Below, piece by piece: positions 17,331-24,138 of a DNA stretch of 64,000 nucleotides. Made by a program: the position numbers and the translations under genes. The DNA is from Flavisolibacter ginsengisoli DSM 18119. Lineage in GTDB: Bacteria; Bacteroidota; Bacteroidia; Chitinophagales; Chitinophagaceae. The stretch covers positions 1 to 64,000 of the forward strand of contig NZ_FQUU01000007.1 in the NCBI RefSeq assembly GCF_900129295.1. The letters run 5' to 3'. Position 1 is the stretch's first letter. Each line of letters starts with the position of its first letter. The notes beneath the pieces are model-generated. The model did not search any database, was not told the origin of the DNA, and saw only the letters and a program-made list of their open reading frames with translations.

Positions 17331-18103
17331 ATTGGAACTGAAATTTGTATTTGTGTGCCTTTTGCAGGGGCTGTTTCTATAGCAAATTGGCCATTCAGCA
17401 ATTTCACCCGGTTTTCCATACTACGCAAACCAATACCACGGTTTATATCGCCTTGTTCAAGAGGTAACTTAAAACCATTGCCATTGTCATCTATTAAAAG
17501 TTGCAAATGGTTATGAGCGAAATTTGCACTGATGGCAATCGTGCTTGCATGCGCATGCTTGATGATGTTATTCATCGCTTCCTGCACAATGCGGAACAAG
17601 ATTAATTCTTTTTGGGCATCAAGTATTACAGGGTCGCCATTTATTTTAAAAGATGTCTGGAACACTCCTGATTTTTCCACCAGCCCCAGTTCAAACTCTA
17701 TTGCTTTTAATAACCCTGCCGCCAATATAGAATCAGAATGCAGCTTTTTAGACAGACTTCGCAGATCCGTAATTGCTTTCCCTACCAGTTGTTTGGAGTT
17801 GTCTACCTTTTGAGGTATTACGGCAGGCTTTTCCATGTCAATGGTATTCAGGTTGAGCTTTACCAGGCTCAATGTCTGCCCTATATTATCATGGATCTCC
17901 TGCGATATATTCTTCAGTGTTTGTTCCTGTATCTCCAACTGGGACAATAGGATCTCTTGCTGGAACTTGGTCTCCATCAGCTTTTTTTCAGAAGTAAATG
18001 CAATGGATTTCTTTTGATATAAGAGAATAAAACGGAAAAGGAAAGTAATCACCAGTAAGGCGAAAACGGCTGCGCCGATCACGATGATGATTTTAGTATC
18101 CAT
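17327..18103 (-). CDS. HisKA_3-type sensor histidine kinase
   Basis: A 258-residue kinase with one N-terminal membrane helix (about 4-28), a short coiled linker, the HisKA_3 phospho-acceptor H71 in ISQEIHDNIGQTLSLVKLNL, and a HATPase_c domain (N-box VQEAMNNIIKHAHAS, DDNGNGFKLP, GIGLRSMENRVKLL). It has no recognisable extracytoplasmic sensing domain, so it probably takes its signal from the multi-TM protein encoded immediately upstream. It overlaps that gene by 25 bases and the response regulator gene by 4 bases. Confidence 0.92.
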   Translation of the reverse strand: MDTKIIIVIGAAVFALLVITFLFRFILLYQKKSIAFTSEKKLMETKFQQEILLSQLEIQEQTLKNISQEIHDNIGQTLSLVKLNLNTIDMEKPAVIPQKVDNSKQLVGKAITDLRSLSKKLHSDSILAAGLLKAIEFELGLVEKSGVFQTSFKINGDPVILDAQKELILFRIVQEAMNNIIKHAHASTIAISANFAHNHLQLLIDDNGNGFKLPLEQGDINRGIGLRSMENRVKLLNGQFAIETAPAKGTQIQISVPI

Positions 18104-18750
18104 TGTTTTGAAAAAATAGCCTTTAAAAAGATAAAGCAGCCCAATGTTAGAAAAACATTATGGAGCTTCCATAAAATTCCTACGTTTTTTGCCGATACCT
18201 CCGACAGGTATTCATAGCTGATAAAAATAAAGAATGAACTGCCGAAATAGAAAAGTATTCCGGCTGCACCCCAAAACTCTTTTAATTGCAAAATATTGGT
18301 CGCTGGCAAACCTTCCATCCAACCATAAAAACTCATGAGGGCAAAAGCAACAAAAAGAAAGGCACCCATTGCATAGGAGTAACTATTGAAGGTGTAGTAG
18401 GGTTGTATAAAAACAATGTTAAGCACATAAAACAATATGAAGATCAAGCTTCCATAAAGCAGAATCTTCTTCCTGGCAACATCAGTAAAAAGGAAAAAGA
18501 AATAAACTGAAAAAATAACCTGGGTGGTTATGCAATTCAAATGATATACCCAATGGTTATTTGTCTTGTGGTATTGTAAAAAGTTAGCAAGGGAATTTAA
18601 CAGTATCTGGGCCAATAAAAAGGAAATAAGGATGCGGTCAAAAGGCCTCAAATGCAATCCCCTGTATAATACAGCAAAGAGCACCACCAGGAATACCACT
18701 AATGGGGCTGTTATATCGAGATAAATAAAAAACAGATTGACTTTATCCAA
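18079..18750 (-). CDS. Multi-TM membrane protein, probable sensor partner of the kinase
   Basis: A 223-residue integral membrane protein with about seven hydrophobic segments (for example TAPLVVFLVVLFAVLY, FDRILISFLLAQILL, IFSVYFFFLF, KILLYGSLIFILFYVLNIVF). No domain is recognised. The first ATG in the frame is far downstream and an upstream stop closely precedes, so translation must start at the TTG at 18750, which is supported by a strong GGAGG 8 bases ahead. It overlaps the histidine kinase gene by 25 bases, which argues for a sensor or regulator role for the same two-component system. Confidence 0.75.
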   Translation of the reverse strand: MDKVNLFFIYLDITAPLVVFLVVLFAVLYRGLHLRPFDRILISFLLAQILLNSLANFLQYHKTNNHWVYHLNCITTQVIFSVYFFFLFTDVARKKILLYGSLIFILFYVLNIVFIQPYYTFNSYSYAMGAFLFVAFALMSFYGWMEGLPATNILQLKEFWGAAGILFYFGSSFFIFISYEYLSEVSAKNVGILWKLHNVFLTLGCFIFLKAIFSKQWILKSSS

Positions 18751-18758
18751 ACTTTAAT

Positions 18759-18763
18759 CCTCC
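18759..18763 (-). promoter_or_regulatory. Shine-Dalgarno GGAGG that fixes a TTG start
   Basis: On the minus strand GGAGG lies 8 bases before the TTG at 18750. This is unusual for this lineage, where most genes lack a clear Shine-Dalgarno site, and it supports the TTG start of the multi-TM protein. Confidence 0.6.
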
Positions 18764-18768
18764 GGTTA

Positions 18769-19035
18769 TCAAAGACATGGTGGTGGGTAAGGGCATCCGG
18801 TAGTTGTTGGATCTGTATTCTGATAAATAATATTGTCTCCCTGCGTTATAGGATCTGCCAATGAATAAACGGGGAAGGCATAGGAGCAGGGTTTACCGTC
18901 TTCAGTACGACCAGCTGTAAAAACAAATCCCTTTAATTCTTTTGCCCCCAGCCTTGTCCTGGTTTCTTCTGCCTCAAACTTTCGGAGCAGCTCTTTTAAT
19001 TTTTCTTTACTGAAATAATGTTGGCCCGTATGCAT
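18769..19035 (-). CDS. Small protein, unknown function
   Basis: An 88-residue hypothetical protein beginning MHTGQHYFSKEKLKELLRKF. The N-terminal half is a charged helix with KLKELLRKFEAEETRTRLGAKELKGFVFTAGRTEDGKP, and the C-terminus is Pro/Cys-rich ending GCPYPPPCL. I do not recognise a family. The C-terminal CPYPPPC arrangement could be a metal-binding or peptide-like tail, but this is speculation. The ATG at 19035 is preferred over a TTG at 19068. It lies 18 bases upstream of the multi-TM protein gene and could be the first gene of that operon. Confidence 0.5.
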   Translation of the reverse strand: MHTGQHYFSKEKLKELLRKFEAEETRTRLGAKELKGFVFTAGRTEDGKPCSYAFPVYSLADPITQGDNIIYQNTDPTTTGCPYPPPCL

Positions 19036-19216
19036 AAGCTTTGGTTTAGAAATGAAACATTTTGTCAAAGATGGTCATACCCCAATTACCCCACAAGCTA
19101 TTTTTAACGGAAAACAAAAGGTGTTTTCACGTTATTGCCTTTAATCTTCCCGATAAATAAGATCAATCAATGAATAAAATAAAGGCCTGCCATACTTATA
19201 GACCTTACTTCCGGAC

Positions 19217-19573
19217 TTACATCGGTGCAGTGGTTTGTTCTTCAGCCAGCAATTCTTCCAATAGATCACCGCGTCCTTTTGGGTCTGCTCCATATTCATT
19301 GGTTTCCGGCTCTCCATCGGCAAACAACAGCCACAGGGCATAAAATGGTATCAATTGCCAGCCACCATTATTTCCCCGGTCATGACAGCGCTTGGTACCC
19401 TGGGCCAGCATAAACCATAGCATTGGAATAATAGCAATGAAGATCAACCCTTCAGAATGGACTGATGTATCAATTATTTCCAAAATAAAATAAGCAGCAT
19501 AATAAATCAGCATGGACAACCCATATTCAGTACGGCGAATGCGACCCTCGAAAGAGAAGGGATGACGAAACAT
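19217..19573 (-). CDS. DUF805 inner-membrane protein
   Basis: A 118-residue protein with three membrane segments and the DUF805 hallmarks: FSFEGRIRRTEYGLSMLIYY near the N-terminus and RCHDRGNNGGWQLIPF in the loop, followed by GADPKG near the C-terminus. The function of the family is unknown. The ATG at 19573 gives the family-length start MFRHPFSFEGR; a TTG at 19597 would add eight residues. Confidence 0.9.
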   Translation of the reverse strand: MFRHPFSFEGRIRRTEYGLSMLIYYAAYFILEIIDTSVHSEGLIFIAIIPMLWFMLAQGTKRCHDRGNNGGWQLIPFYALWLLFADGEPETNEYGADPKGRGDLLEELLAEEQTTAPM

Positions 19574-19732
19574 ACATTTAGTTTTGGTTAGCGCCAATAT
19601 AAATACATATTCTTAATTTTTAATATTGTTCTCCCAGTAACAGTAATAATTAAGGGCTAACACTTATAGGCTTCATTCCAGGCAGTGGCATAAATTTTAT
19701 TGTTATCAATAATAACAATTATAAAAGATACT

Positions 19733-19948
19733 ATGGCAAATATTGATGTACAAAGAAAAAAGAGCTCGCCTTTACCCTGGATTATATTGGTAGTGATCAT
19801 TTTAGCAATTCTGGCATTCTTTCTATGGAACAGGTCCCGTAATGCAGCTACCACCTCTACTGTAACAGATTCAACCTCTACTGTAACGGACTCAACAAGG
19901 ATGCATGACACCACCAAAACCTATCCTCTTGACACATCAAGACATTAA
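19733..19948 (+). CDS. Small single-TM membrane protein
   Basis: A 71-residue protein with a short basic N-terminus (MANIDVQRKKSS), one membrane helix (about 14-32, PWIILVVIILAILAFFLWN) and a Ser/Thr/Asp-rich outward tail containing a STVTDST direct repeat. The orientation is inside-N by the positive-inside rule. I do not recognise a family. It precedes the PRC-barrel gene by 46 bases on the same strand, so it is probably part of an envelope or stress-linked operon. Confidence 0.6.
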   Translation: MANIDVQRKKSSPLPWIILVVIILAILAFFLWNRSRNAATTSTVTDSTSTVTDSTRMHDTTKTYPLDTSRH

Positions 19949-19994
19949 AAAACTGAATTCATAACCGGAGTGATTGCTCCCAAAACAATACATT

Positions 19995-20714
19995 ATGTCA
20001 GATAAAAAAAATAAAAGGCTACAGGAGCTAAAAGGCTCTGATTTTGAAATTGCAAAAGGACAGCCCGATATACGTGGGTGGGAAGTACGTGATGCTGAAG
20101 GACGCCTGATGGGCAAAGTTAGAGAACTCATTTTTGATGCCCGCGATCATAAGGTCAGGTATATGGTGGTGGATGTAAAAGACAGTAAGGAACTGGAGTT
20201 AGAGAACAGGACAGTATTGGTTCCTATTGGGCTTGCAGAACTGGAGCCAAGGCATGATGACGTGCTACTTCCAAAAGTGACACCTTTCCAGCTAAGGGCA
20301 CTTCCCAAATACAACAGGGATGACCTGGGCACGAGAGCTGAAAAGGCTGTAAGTACGGTCTTTGGCCGCAATACGGATAAATATGCAGATGATGCCGACC
20401 TCAATTCATCCTTCTATGACAATGAGGATTTCAATGAGGATAATATGTATCGTCAACGTAAGAACGTCGCCGACAGATACACTTCCGAACAAAAAGAGCG
20501 TGATCTTAAAAAGGAAGAAGAAAGAAGACTGAAATCAGAGCGTCACCTAAGCGAGGAAGAAATTGGTACACCTATCTCCTATGTTGACCCGGTAGAAGCC
20601 GAACGACTCCATGCCGCACGATTAAAGGAAGCACGTAATGCCGAGGAGGCTGAGGAGATACGCCGGGAAAGGCAAAGAAGGGATGGCCTTAGCCGGGGAA
20701 ACTTTGAAGATTAA
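19995..20714 (+). CDS. PRC-barrel domain protein
   Basis: A 239-residue soluble protein. Residues 12-90 form a PRC-barrel (FEIAKGQPDIRGWEVRDAEGRLMGKVRELIFDARDHKVRYMVVDV), as in photosynthetic reaction centre H subunits and RimM. The rest is strongly charged and predicted disordered or helical, with long Arg/Glu-rich stretches toward the C-terminus. PRC-barrel proteins are small-molecule or RNA/protein interaction modules; no catalytic role is visible. The ATG at 19995 is chosen over a TTG at 19974. A terminator follows at 20741. Confidence 0.88.
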   Translation: MSDKKNKRLQELKGSDFEIAKGQPDIRGWEVRDAEGRLMGKVRELIFDARDHKVRYMVVDVKDSKELELENRTVLVPIGLAELEPRHDDVLLPKVTPFQLRALPKYNRDDLGTRAEKAVSTVFGRNTDKYADDADLNSSFYDNEDFNEDNMYRQRKNVADRYTSEQKERDLKKEEERRLKSERHLSEEEIGTPISYVDPVEAERLHAARLKEARNAEEAEEIRRERQRRDGLSRGNFED

Positions 20715-20740
20715 TAAATTATAGGAATATTCTAATGTAC

Positions 20741-20768
20741 AAATCAGCAGCCATCGGGCTGCTGATTT
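20741..20768. terminator. Bidirectional intrinsic terminator
   Basis: AAATCAGCAGCC (20741-20752) and GGCTGCTGATTT (20757-20768) form a perfect 12-bp stem with a 4-base loop, followed by TATTA, between the convergent PRC-barrel and lipoprotein genes. Confidence 0.85.
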
Positions 20769-20808
20769 TATTATGCAGGTATCGATAGGGATCAAAATAT
20801 TCCAGGAT

Positions 20809-21258
20809 TTATTGCCTGGTAAAGACCAACACCTCCTTATCTGCAGGCTCTGGATTTACCAACGAGATATTTGAAGTACTTATTGAACTGATATTCCAGG
20901 TACGGTTCAGTCGTATCAAAGGGTCCATAGCACCAGCATTAAGATTGAGTGCTGCACTGGTTCCTCCCGATCCGTAATATCCAACTGATGCTGGTATATA
21001 AGACCATGTTCCATTAACGTCTGCTGCATTATGCGCAATTTTTAAAACACCCCCTGCAAAAAAAGTAAAAGTATAATCCTTGAACAATGAGGTTTTATCT
21101 TCTGTACGCTGCGAATAGGAAGATATTGTCCAGTTACCAATCACTGATTGAGTAGGGTCAGGATTATTATTTGAAGTGGTATCGCTGGAACCGGATTTTG
21201 AACATCCTGTTAGAATTGTAAACCATACAGCCACCAGCATATAAAAAGAGCTTTTCAT
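20809..21258 (-). CDS. Secreted lipocalin-like lipoprotein
   Basis: A 149-residue lipoprotein with a signal peptide and lipobox LTGC (Cys about 19; MKSSFYMLVAVWFTILTGCSKSG). The mature part starts with a Ser/Asn/Asp-rich linker and then IGNWTISSYSQRTEDKT, the lipocalin-like 'GxW' start common in Bacteroidota lipoproteins, and continues with beta-strand-like segments (TFTFFAGGVLKI, VNGTWSYIP). No partner gene is adjacent. Function is unknown. The ATG at 21258 is chosen because the longer frame would place a non-signal-like segment before the signal peptide. Confidence 0.7.
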   Translation of the reverse strand: MKSSFYMLVAVWFTILTGCSKSGSSDTTSNNNPDPTQSVIGNWTISSYSQRTEDKTSLFKDYTFTFFAGGVLKIAHNAADVNGTWSYIPASVGYYGSGGTSAALNLNAGAMDPLIRLNRTWNISSISTSNISLVNPEPADKEVLVFTRQ

Positions 21259-21412
21259 ACCATTATATTTAAAATATGAAGTAGGAAATACAATATATAC
21301 ATACGCATTTATTAAGGGAGAGTTGCCCAATGCGCTCTTAAATTCTGTTACCAGCGAAAGAATTTGCTGGATCTGCCGGAGTTACCTGCAACTAAAAATC
21401 TTTGTACAATTC

Positions 21413-22126
21413 TCAGTTGTCAAAAGTGATAATAACAGGAACGTGATCACTATGTATTATCCATTTGTCAAAGTCGCCAACTTCAACAGAACTTACTTTG
21501 TTCAATAAGTCTTTTGAAGCAAAGCAATAGTCAATATGATAAGGTTTGTCCCTGTGCCTGTACATATATAGCGTTGGATGCACTTCAGTTCCTTGTGTCT
21601 GCTTATGATATATATGATATGTACTGAAAATTCCCCTGCCTTCTAAAAGTTTTACAAGATTAGAGTGATTGCCTTCCCTATGCTTTTTGTCCCAAATGGT
21701 GTTGCTGTTAAAGTCCCCAACAAGAATGGTTTTTGTATCTTTAAGTAAGGCGCTATAATACTGGACTGCCTTCCAAACTTGTTCAATATATTGTCCATCT
21801 CTGTCTGTAGGGTTGTTAGCCCAAATTGCGAATAAATTAAAATCAAATTGTCCATCAGTTACAGCAACTGGAATAATCATTTGTAAATCCTGGTTGTGAT
21901 TTTCAAGAAGTGTAAGTCGAAAATTACTATAAGAAAATATTGCAAGTCCTTTGCTATTATTTTTACCAAACCATAACACGTCTGTTGGTTTTGGCGTGTT
22001 AATTGAAAATAATAATTTGTCAGGATTTTCACACTCAGGAACAATTAAAATGTCAGGATTGTATGTTAGAATAAAGTCAGCCTTTTTTCTAAACGCCATA
22101 TTACAGTTCCACGTAATTATTCTCAT
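21413..22126 (-). CDS. Endonuclease/exonuclease/phosphatase-family protein
   Basis: A 237-residue EEP-superfamily hydrolase. The family motifs are MRIITWNCNMA (start strand with catalytic Asn), PECE (metal-binding Glu), GDFNSN (Asp/Asn pair), HIDYCFAS and SDHVPVI (catalytic Asp-His). No signal peptide is present. The substrate could be DNA, a phospholipid or another phosphodiester; it cannot be told from the sequence. Its base composition looks more AT-rich than the flanking genes and an attC-like hairpin begins 17 bases upstream of its start, so it may be an acquired single-gene cassette. Confidence 0.8.
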   Translation of the reverse strand: MRIITWNCNMAFRKKADFILTYNPDILIVPECENPDKLLFSINTPKPTDVLWFGKNNSKGLAIFSYSNFRLTLLENHNQDLQMIIPVAVTDGQFDFNLFAIWANNPTDRDGQYIEQVWKAVQYYSALLKDTKTILVGDFNSNTIWDKKHREGNHSNLVKLLEGRGIFSTYHIYHKQTQGTEVHPTLYMYRHRDKPYHIDYCFASKDLLNKVSSVEVGDFDKWIIHSDHVPVIITFDN

Positions 22127-22142
22127 TTATCGGAATGTCGTT

Positions 22143-22187
22143 TTAGCCTGGCCGCTAACACCTGACTGTATTGGCGAAGGCGTTAGC
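22143..22187. repeat. attC-like nested inverted repeats upstream of the EEP gene
   Basis: GCTAACACC (22154-22162) pairs with GGCGTTAGC (22179-22187), eight of nine bases matching, around a 16-base loop; TTAGC (22143-22147) also pairs with GCTAA (22154-22158) as a competing small hairpin. The GTTAGC/GCTAAC core recalls integron attC recombination sites, but the strict R-box pattern GTTRRRY is not met. It may equally be a regulatory or repetitive hairpin. Confidence 0.4.
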
Positions 22188-22462
22188 TAAGATAACTCTT
22201 TGCCTTTGTAAATTACTCTTGCCATTTCCTGTTGGACGATGTCCTTTGTACGAAGCATGTTCTAAATATTTAAAAATGTCATCACCATTTTGTCCATTTC
22301 CCATGTTGACATGATGTATATAATAAGGCTTCATGATCGTTAACTATATTGATACATTTCCATTAATAAAGTTGTGCCTGGTAAAATGAAAACCTATTTT
22401 GGAACAACATTAAAAAGTGACAACTTATTTTGGAATTACACGGGAATTACACAACGCTATTT

Positions 22463-22547
22463 ATGCAACGCCTTTGTACCGCCTATGTGCCGCCTATGTG
22501 CCGCCTTTGTAACGGCTCTTTAAAGAGGCGTTATAAACACGTTGCAT
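22463..22547. repeat. Four 11-bp direct repeats enclosed by inverted repeats
   Basis: Four 11-bp units of consensus MCGCCTWTGTR lie head to tail at 22468-22511. The outer arms ATGCAACG (22463-22470) and CGTTGCAT (22540-22547) are perfect inverted repeats, and CTCTTTAAAGAG (22516-22527) is a perfect palindrome between them. The block looks like a complex hairpin or a helically phased protein-binding array. Confidence 0.5.
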
Positions 22548-22649
22548 AGTCATAAAAAACAGCTTTCCTGGTTAATATAAAATCCAGGGACCATTGGTAG
22601 TGTTATAATTTTATTCTTATTCCACCCCTACTCCTCCGGGTAATCCTTC

Positions 22650-22698
22650 CGGACAAAAGCGGACAAAAACGGTCAAATCGGCCAAAAGCGGCCAAAAT
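22650..22698. repeat. Five degenerate 10-bp repeats (CGGNCAAAAN)
   Basis: Five consecutive units with consensus CGGNCAAAAN occupy 22650-22698 (the middle one is 9 bases). The A-runs are therefore phased at one helical turn, as in bent DNA. The array lies 156 bases upstream of the MFS exporter start. No function is known. Confidence 0.5.
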
Positions 22699-22800
22699 GG
22701 TATTGGTGGTTTGGTGGTGCTAACTATTAACGCAATATTGCAAACCAAAAGCAATATCATTTAGCTAAGCTCTAAGCGTAGTAGGCCAGGAGAAGTAAAA

Positions 22801-22884
22801 ATGAAAAGGAAAAGGATATTTGCTTTTGAGACAGTAAAAGAATTTGTTGAAACATGGAACAAAGATCAGCGCAGCAGGCACTAA
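22801..22884 (+). CDS. Possible 27-codon leader peptide overlapping the MFS gene start
   Basis: A frame of 27 codons starts at the ATG at 22801, which has AGGAG nine bases upstream, and ends at a TAA at 22882. It begins MKRKRIFAFETVKEF. The exporter ATG at 22854 lies inside it in another frame, so ribosomes finishing the leader would pass over the exporter start. This geometry suggests translational coupling or leader-based control, but it could be chance. Confidence 0.3.
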   Translation: MKRKRIFAFETVKEFVETWNKDQRSRH

Positions 22885-24092
22885 ATCCTATACAGTCAAT
22901 AGCCGGGGCAACTGTATTCCCTGTACTATTGAGCATTAGCTTTTCGCATTTATTGAATGATACCATACAATCACTCATACCTTCCATTTACCCACTTGTA
23001 AAAGCTTCCTTTCATTTAAGCTTCAGCCAGGTGGGCCTGATCACGCTGACATTTCAACTGGCAGCATCACTGCTGCAACCTTTTGTGGGGTATTATACTG
23101 ATAAAAGACCACAACCTTTTTCCCTTGCCACAGGTATGGGCTTTACACTGGCAGGCCTGATACTGTTATCATTTGCACCAAGCTTTCATTGGCTATTGCT
23201 ATCTGTTGCCATGATCGGTATTGGATCATCTGTATTTCACCCGGAAGCCTCCAAGGTGGCCTATATGGCATCCGGTGGACGGCGTGGATTGGCACAATCC
23301 ATTTTCCAGGTGGGCGGCAATGCAGGCAGTTCTATGGGTCCTCTGCTGGCTGCACTGGTTGTGGTGCGGTATGGCCAATCGCATATAGCCTGGTTTTCCA
23401 TACTTGCACTCACTGCCATTGTTGTTTTGATAAGGATAGGTAAATGGTACCAGCAGAATATACACCGCATCAGGCCAAAATCAAAAGGGACTGTCATCAA
23501 TTTTCACCCTGAAATACCACGCAGGACTGTTGGTATTTCTATAGCCATACTGTTGGTCCTTATTTTTTCCAAATACTTCTACCTCGCGTGTATGAGTTCT
23601 TACTTTACCTTTTTCCTTATCGATAAATTTAAACTCTCCATTCAAAGTTCACAGGTGCATCTTTTCCTTTTCTTATTTTCCACTGCGGCAGGTACTTTCC
23701 TGGGCGGCCCTTTGGGTGACCGCTTTGGACGCAAGTATGTGATCTGGTTTTCCATTCTCGGCGTGGCACCCTTTACTATCCTGCTTCCTTTTATGGATCT
23801 TTTCTGGACCACAGTATTTTCCATATGCATCGGGTTCATTCTGTCTTCGGCCTTTTCAGCGATCCTTGTGTATGCGCAGGAATTATTGCCTGGAAAGATT
23901 GGTATGGTGTCCGGGCTATTTTTTGGCTTTGCCTTTGGAATGGGCGGGCTGGGATCTGCAGTCCTGGGTGCCCTGGCGGATCATACCAGCATACATTATA
24001 TTTTCCAACTTTGCGGATTTCTCCCCTTAATAGGGTTGTTGACAAGCTTTTTGCCCGATCTTAAAAAGAAGCATCCTCAAATCGTTACATAG
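22854..24092 (+). CDS. fsr: MFS exporter of the fosmidomycin-resistance (Fsr) type
   Basis: A 412-residue major facilitator with about twelve hydrophobic segments. The N-terminal part matches Fsr proteins: SFSHLLNDTIQSLIPSIYPLVK, FSQVGLITLTFQLAASLLQPFVGYYTDKRPQP, GIGSSVFHPEASKVAYMASGGRRGLAQSIFQVGGNAGSSMGPLLAA. The mid-protein loop GDRFGRKYVIW is the MFS signature repeat. Fsr proteins export fosmidomycin in Escherichia coli; the true substrate here may be a different small compound. The start lacks a Shine-Dalgarno site but overlaps the leader frame at 22801-22884. Confidence 0.85.
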   Translation: MEQRSAQQALNPIQSIAGATVFPVLLSISFSHLLNDTIQSLIPSIYPLVKASFHLSFSQVGLITLTFQLAASLLQPFVGYYTDKRPQPFSLATGMGFTLAGLILLSFAPSFHWLLLSVAMIGIGSSVFHPEASKVAYMASGGRRGLAQSIFQVGGNAGSSMGPLLAALVVVRYGQSHIAWFSILALTAIVVLIRIGKWYQQNIHRIRPKSKGTVINFHPEIPRRTVGISIAILLVLIFSKYFYLACMSSYFTFFLIDKFKLSIQSSQVHLFLFLFSTAAGTFLGGPLGDRFGRKYVIWFSILGVAPFTILLPFMDLFWTTVFSICIGFILSSAFSAILVYAQELLPGKIGMVSGLFFGFAFGMGGLGSAVLGALADHTSIHYIFQLCGFLPLIGLLTSFLPDLKKKHPQIVT

Positions 24093-24138
24093 CATAAAAA
24101 TGATTGCCCTTACTTTTACGGCTCCTTAATAAAACCTT

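Larger units (their letters stand above)
22188..22853. other. Noncoding region with short phased repeats
   Basis: About 660 bases without a convincing gene between the EEP gene and the MFS exporter. It contains the 11-bp repeat array at 22468-22511 within inverted repeats, the 10-bp array at 22650-22698, and a short leader frame at 22801. A small frame on the minus strand (about 22156-22330, reading GNGKSNLQRQRV) is not recognised and has no family support. Confidence 0.5.

Noticed and set aside
22156-22330. Small minus-strand frame with a Walker-like GNGKSN string
   Set aside because: It lacks the full P-loop, has no good start, and overlaps the attC-like hairpin. No family resemblance was found.
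22468-22698. CRISPR-like array
   Set aside because: The units are 10-11 bp with no spacers and no cas genes, unlike CRISPR repeats of 23-47 bp with regular spacers.
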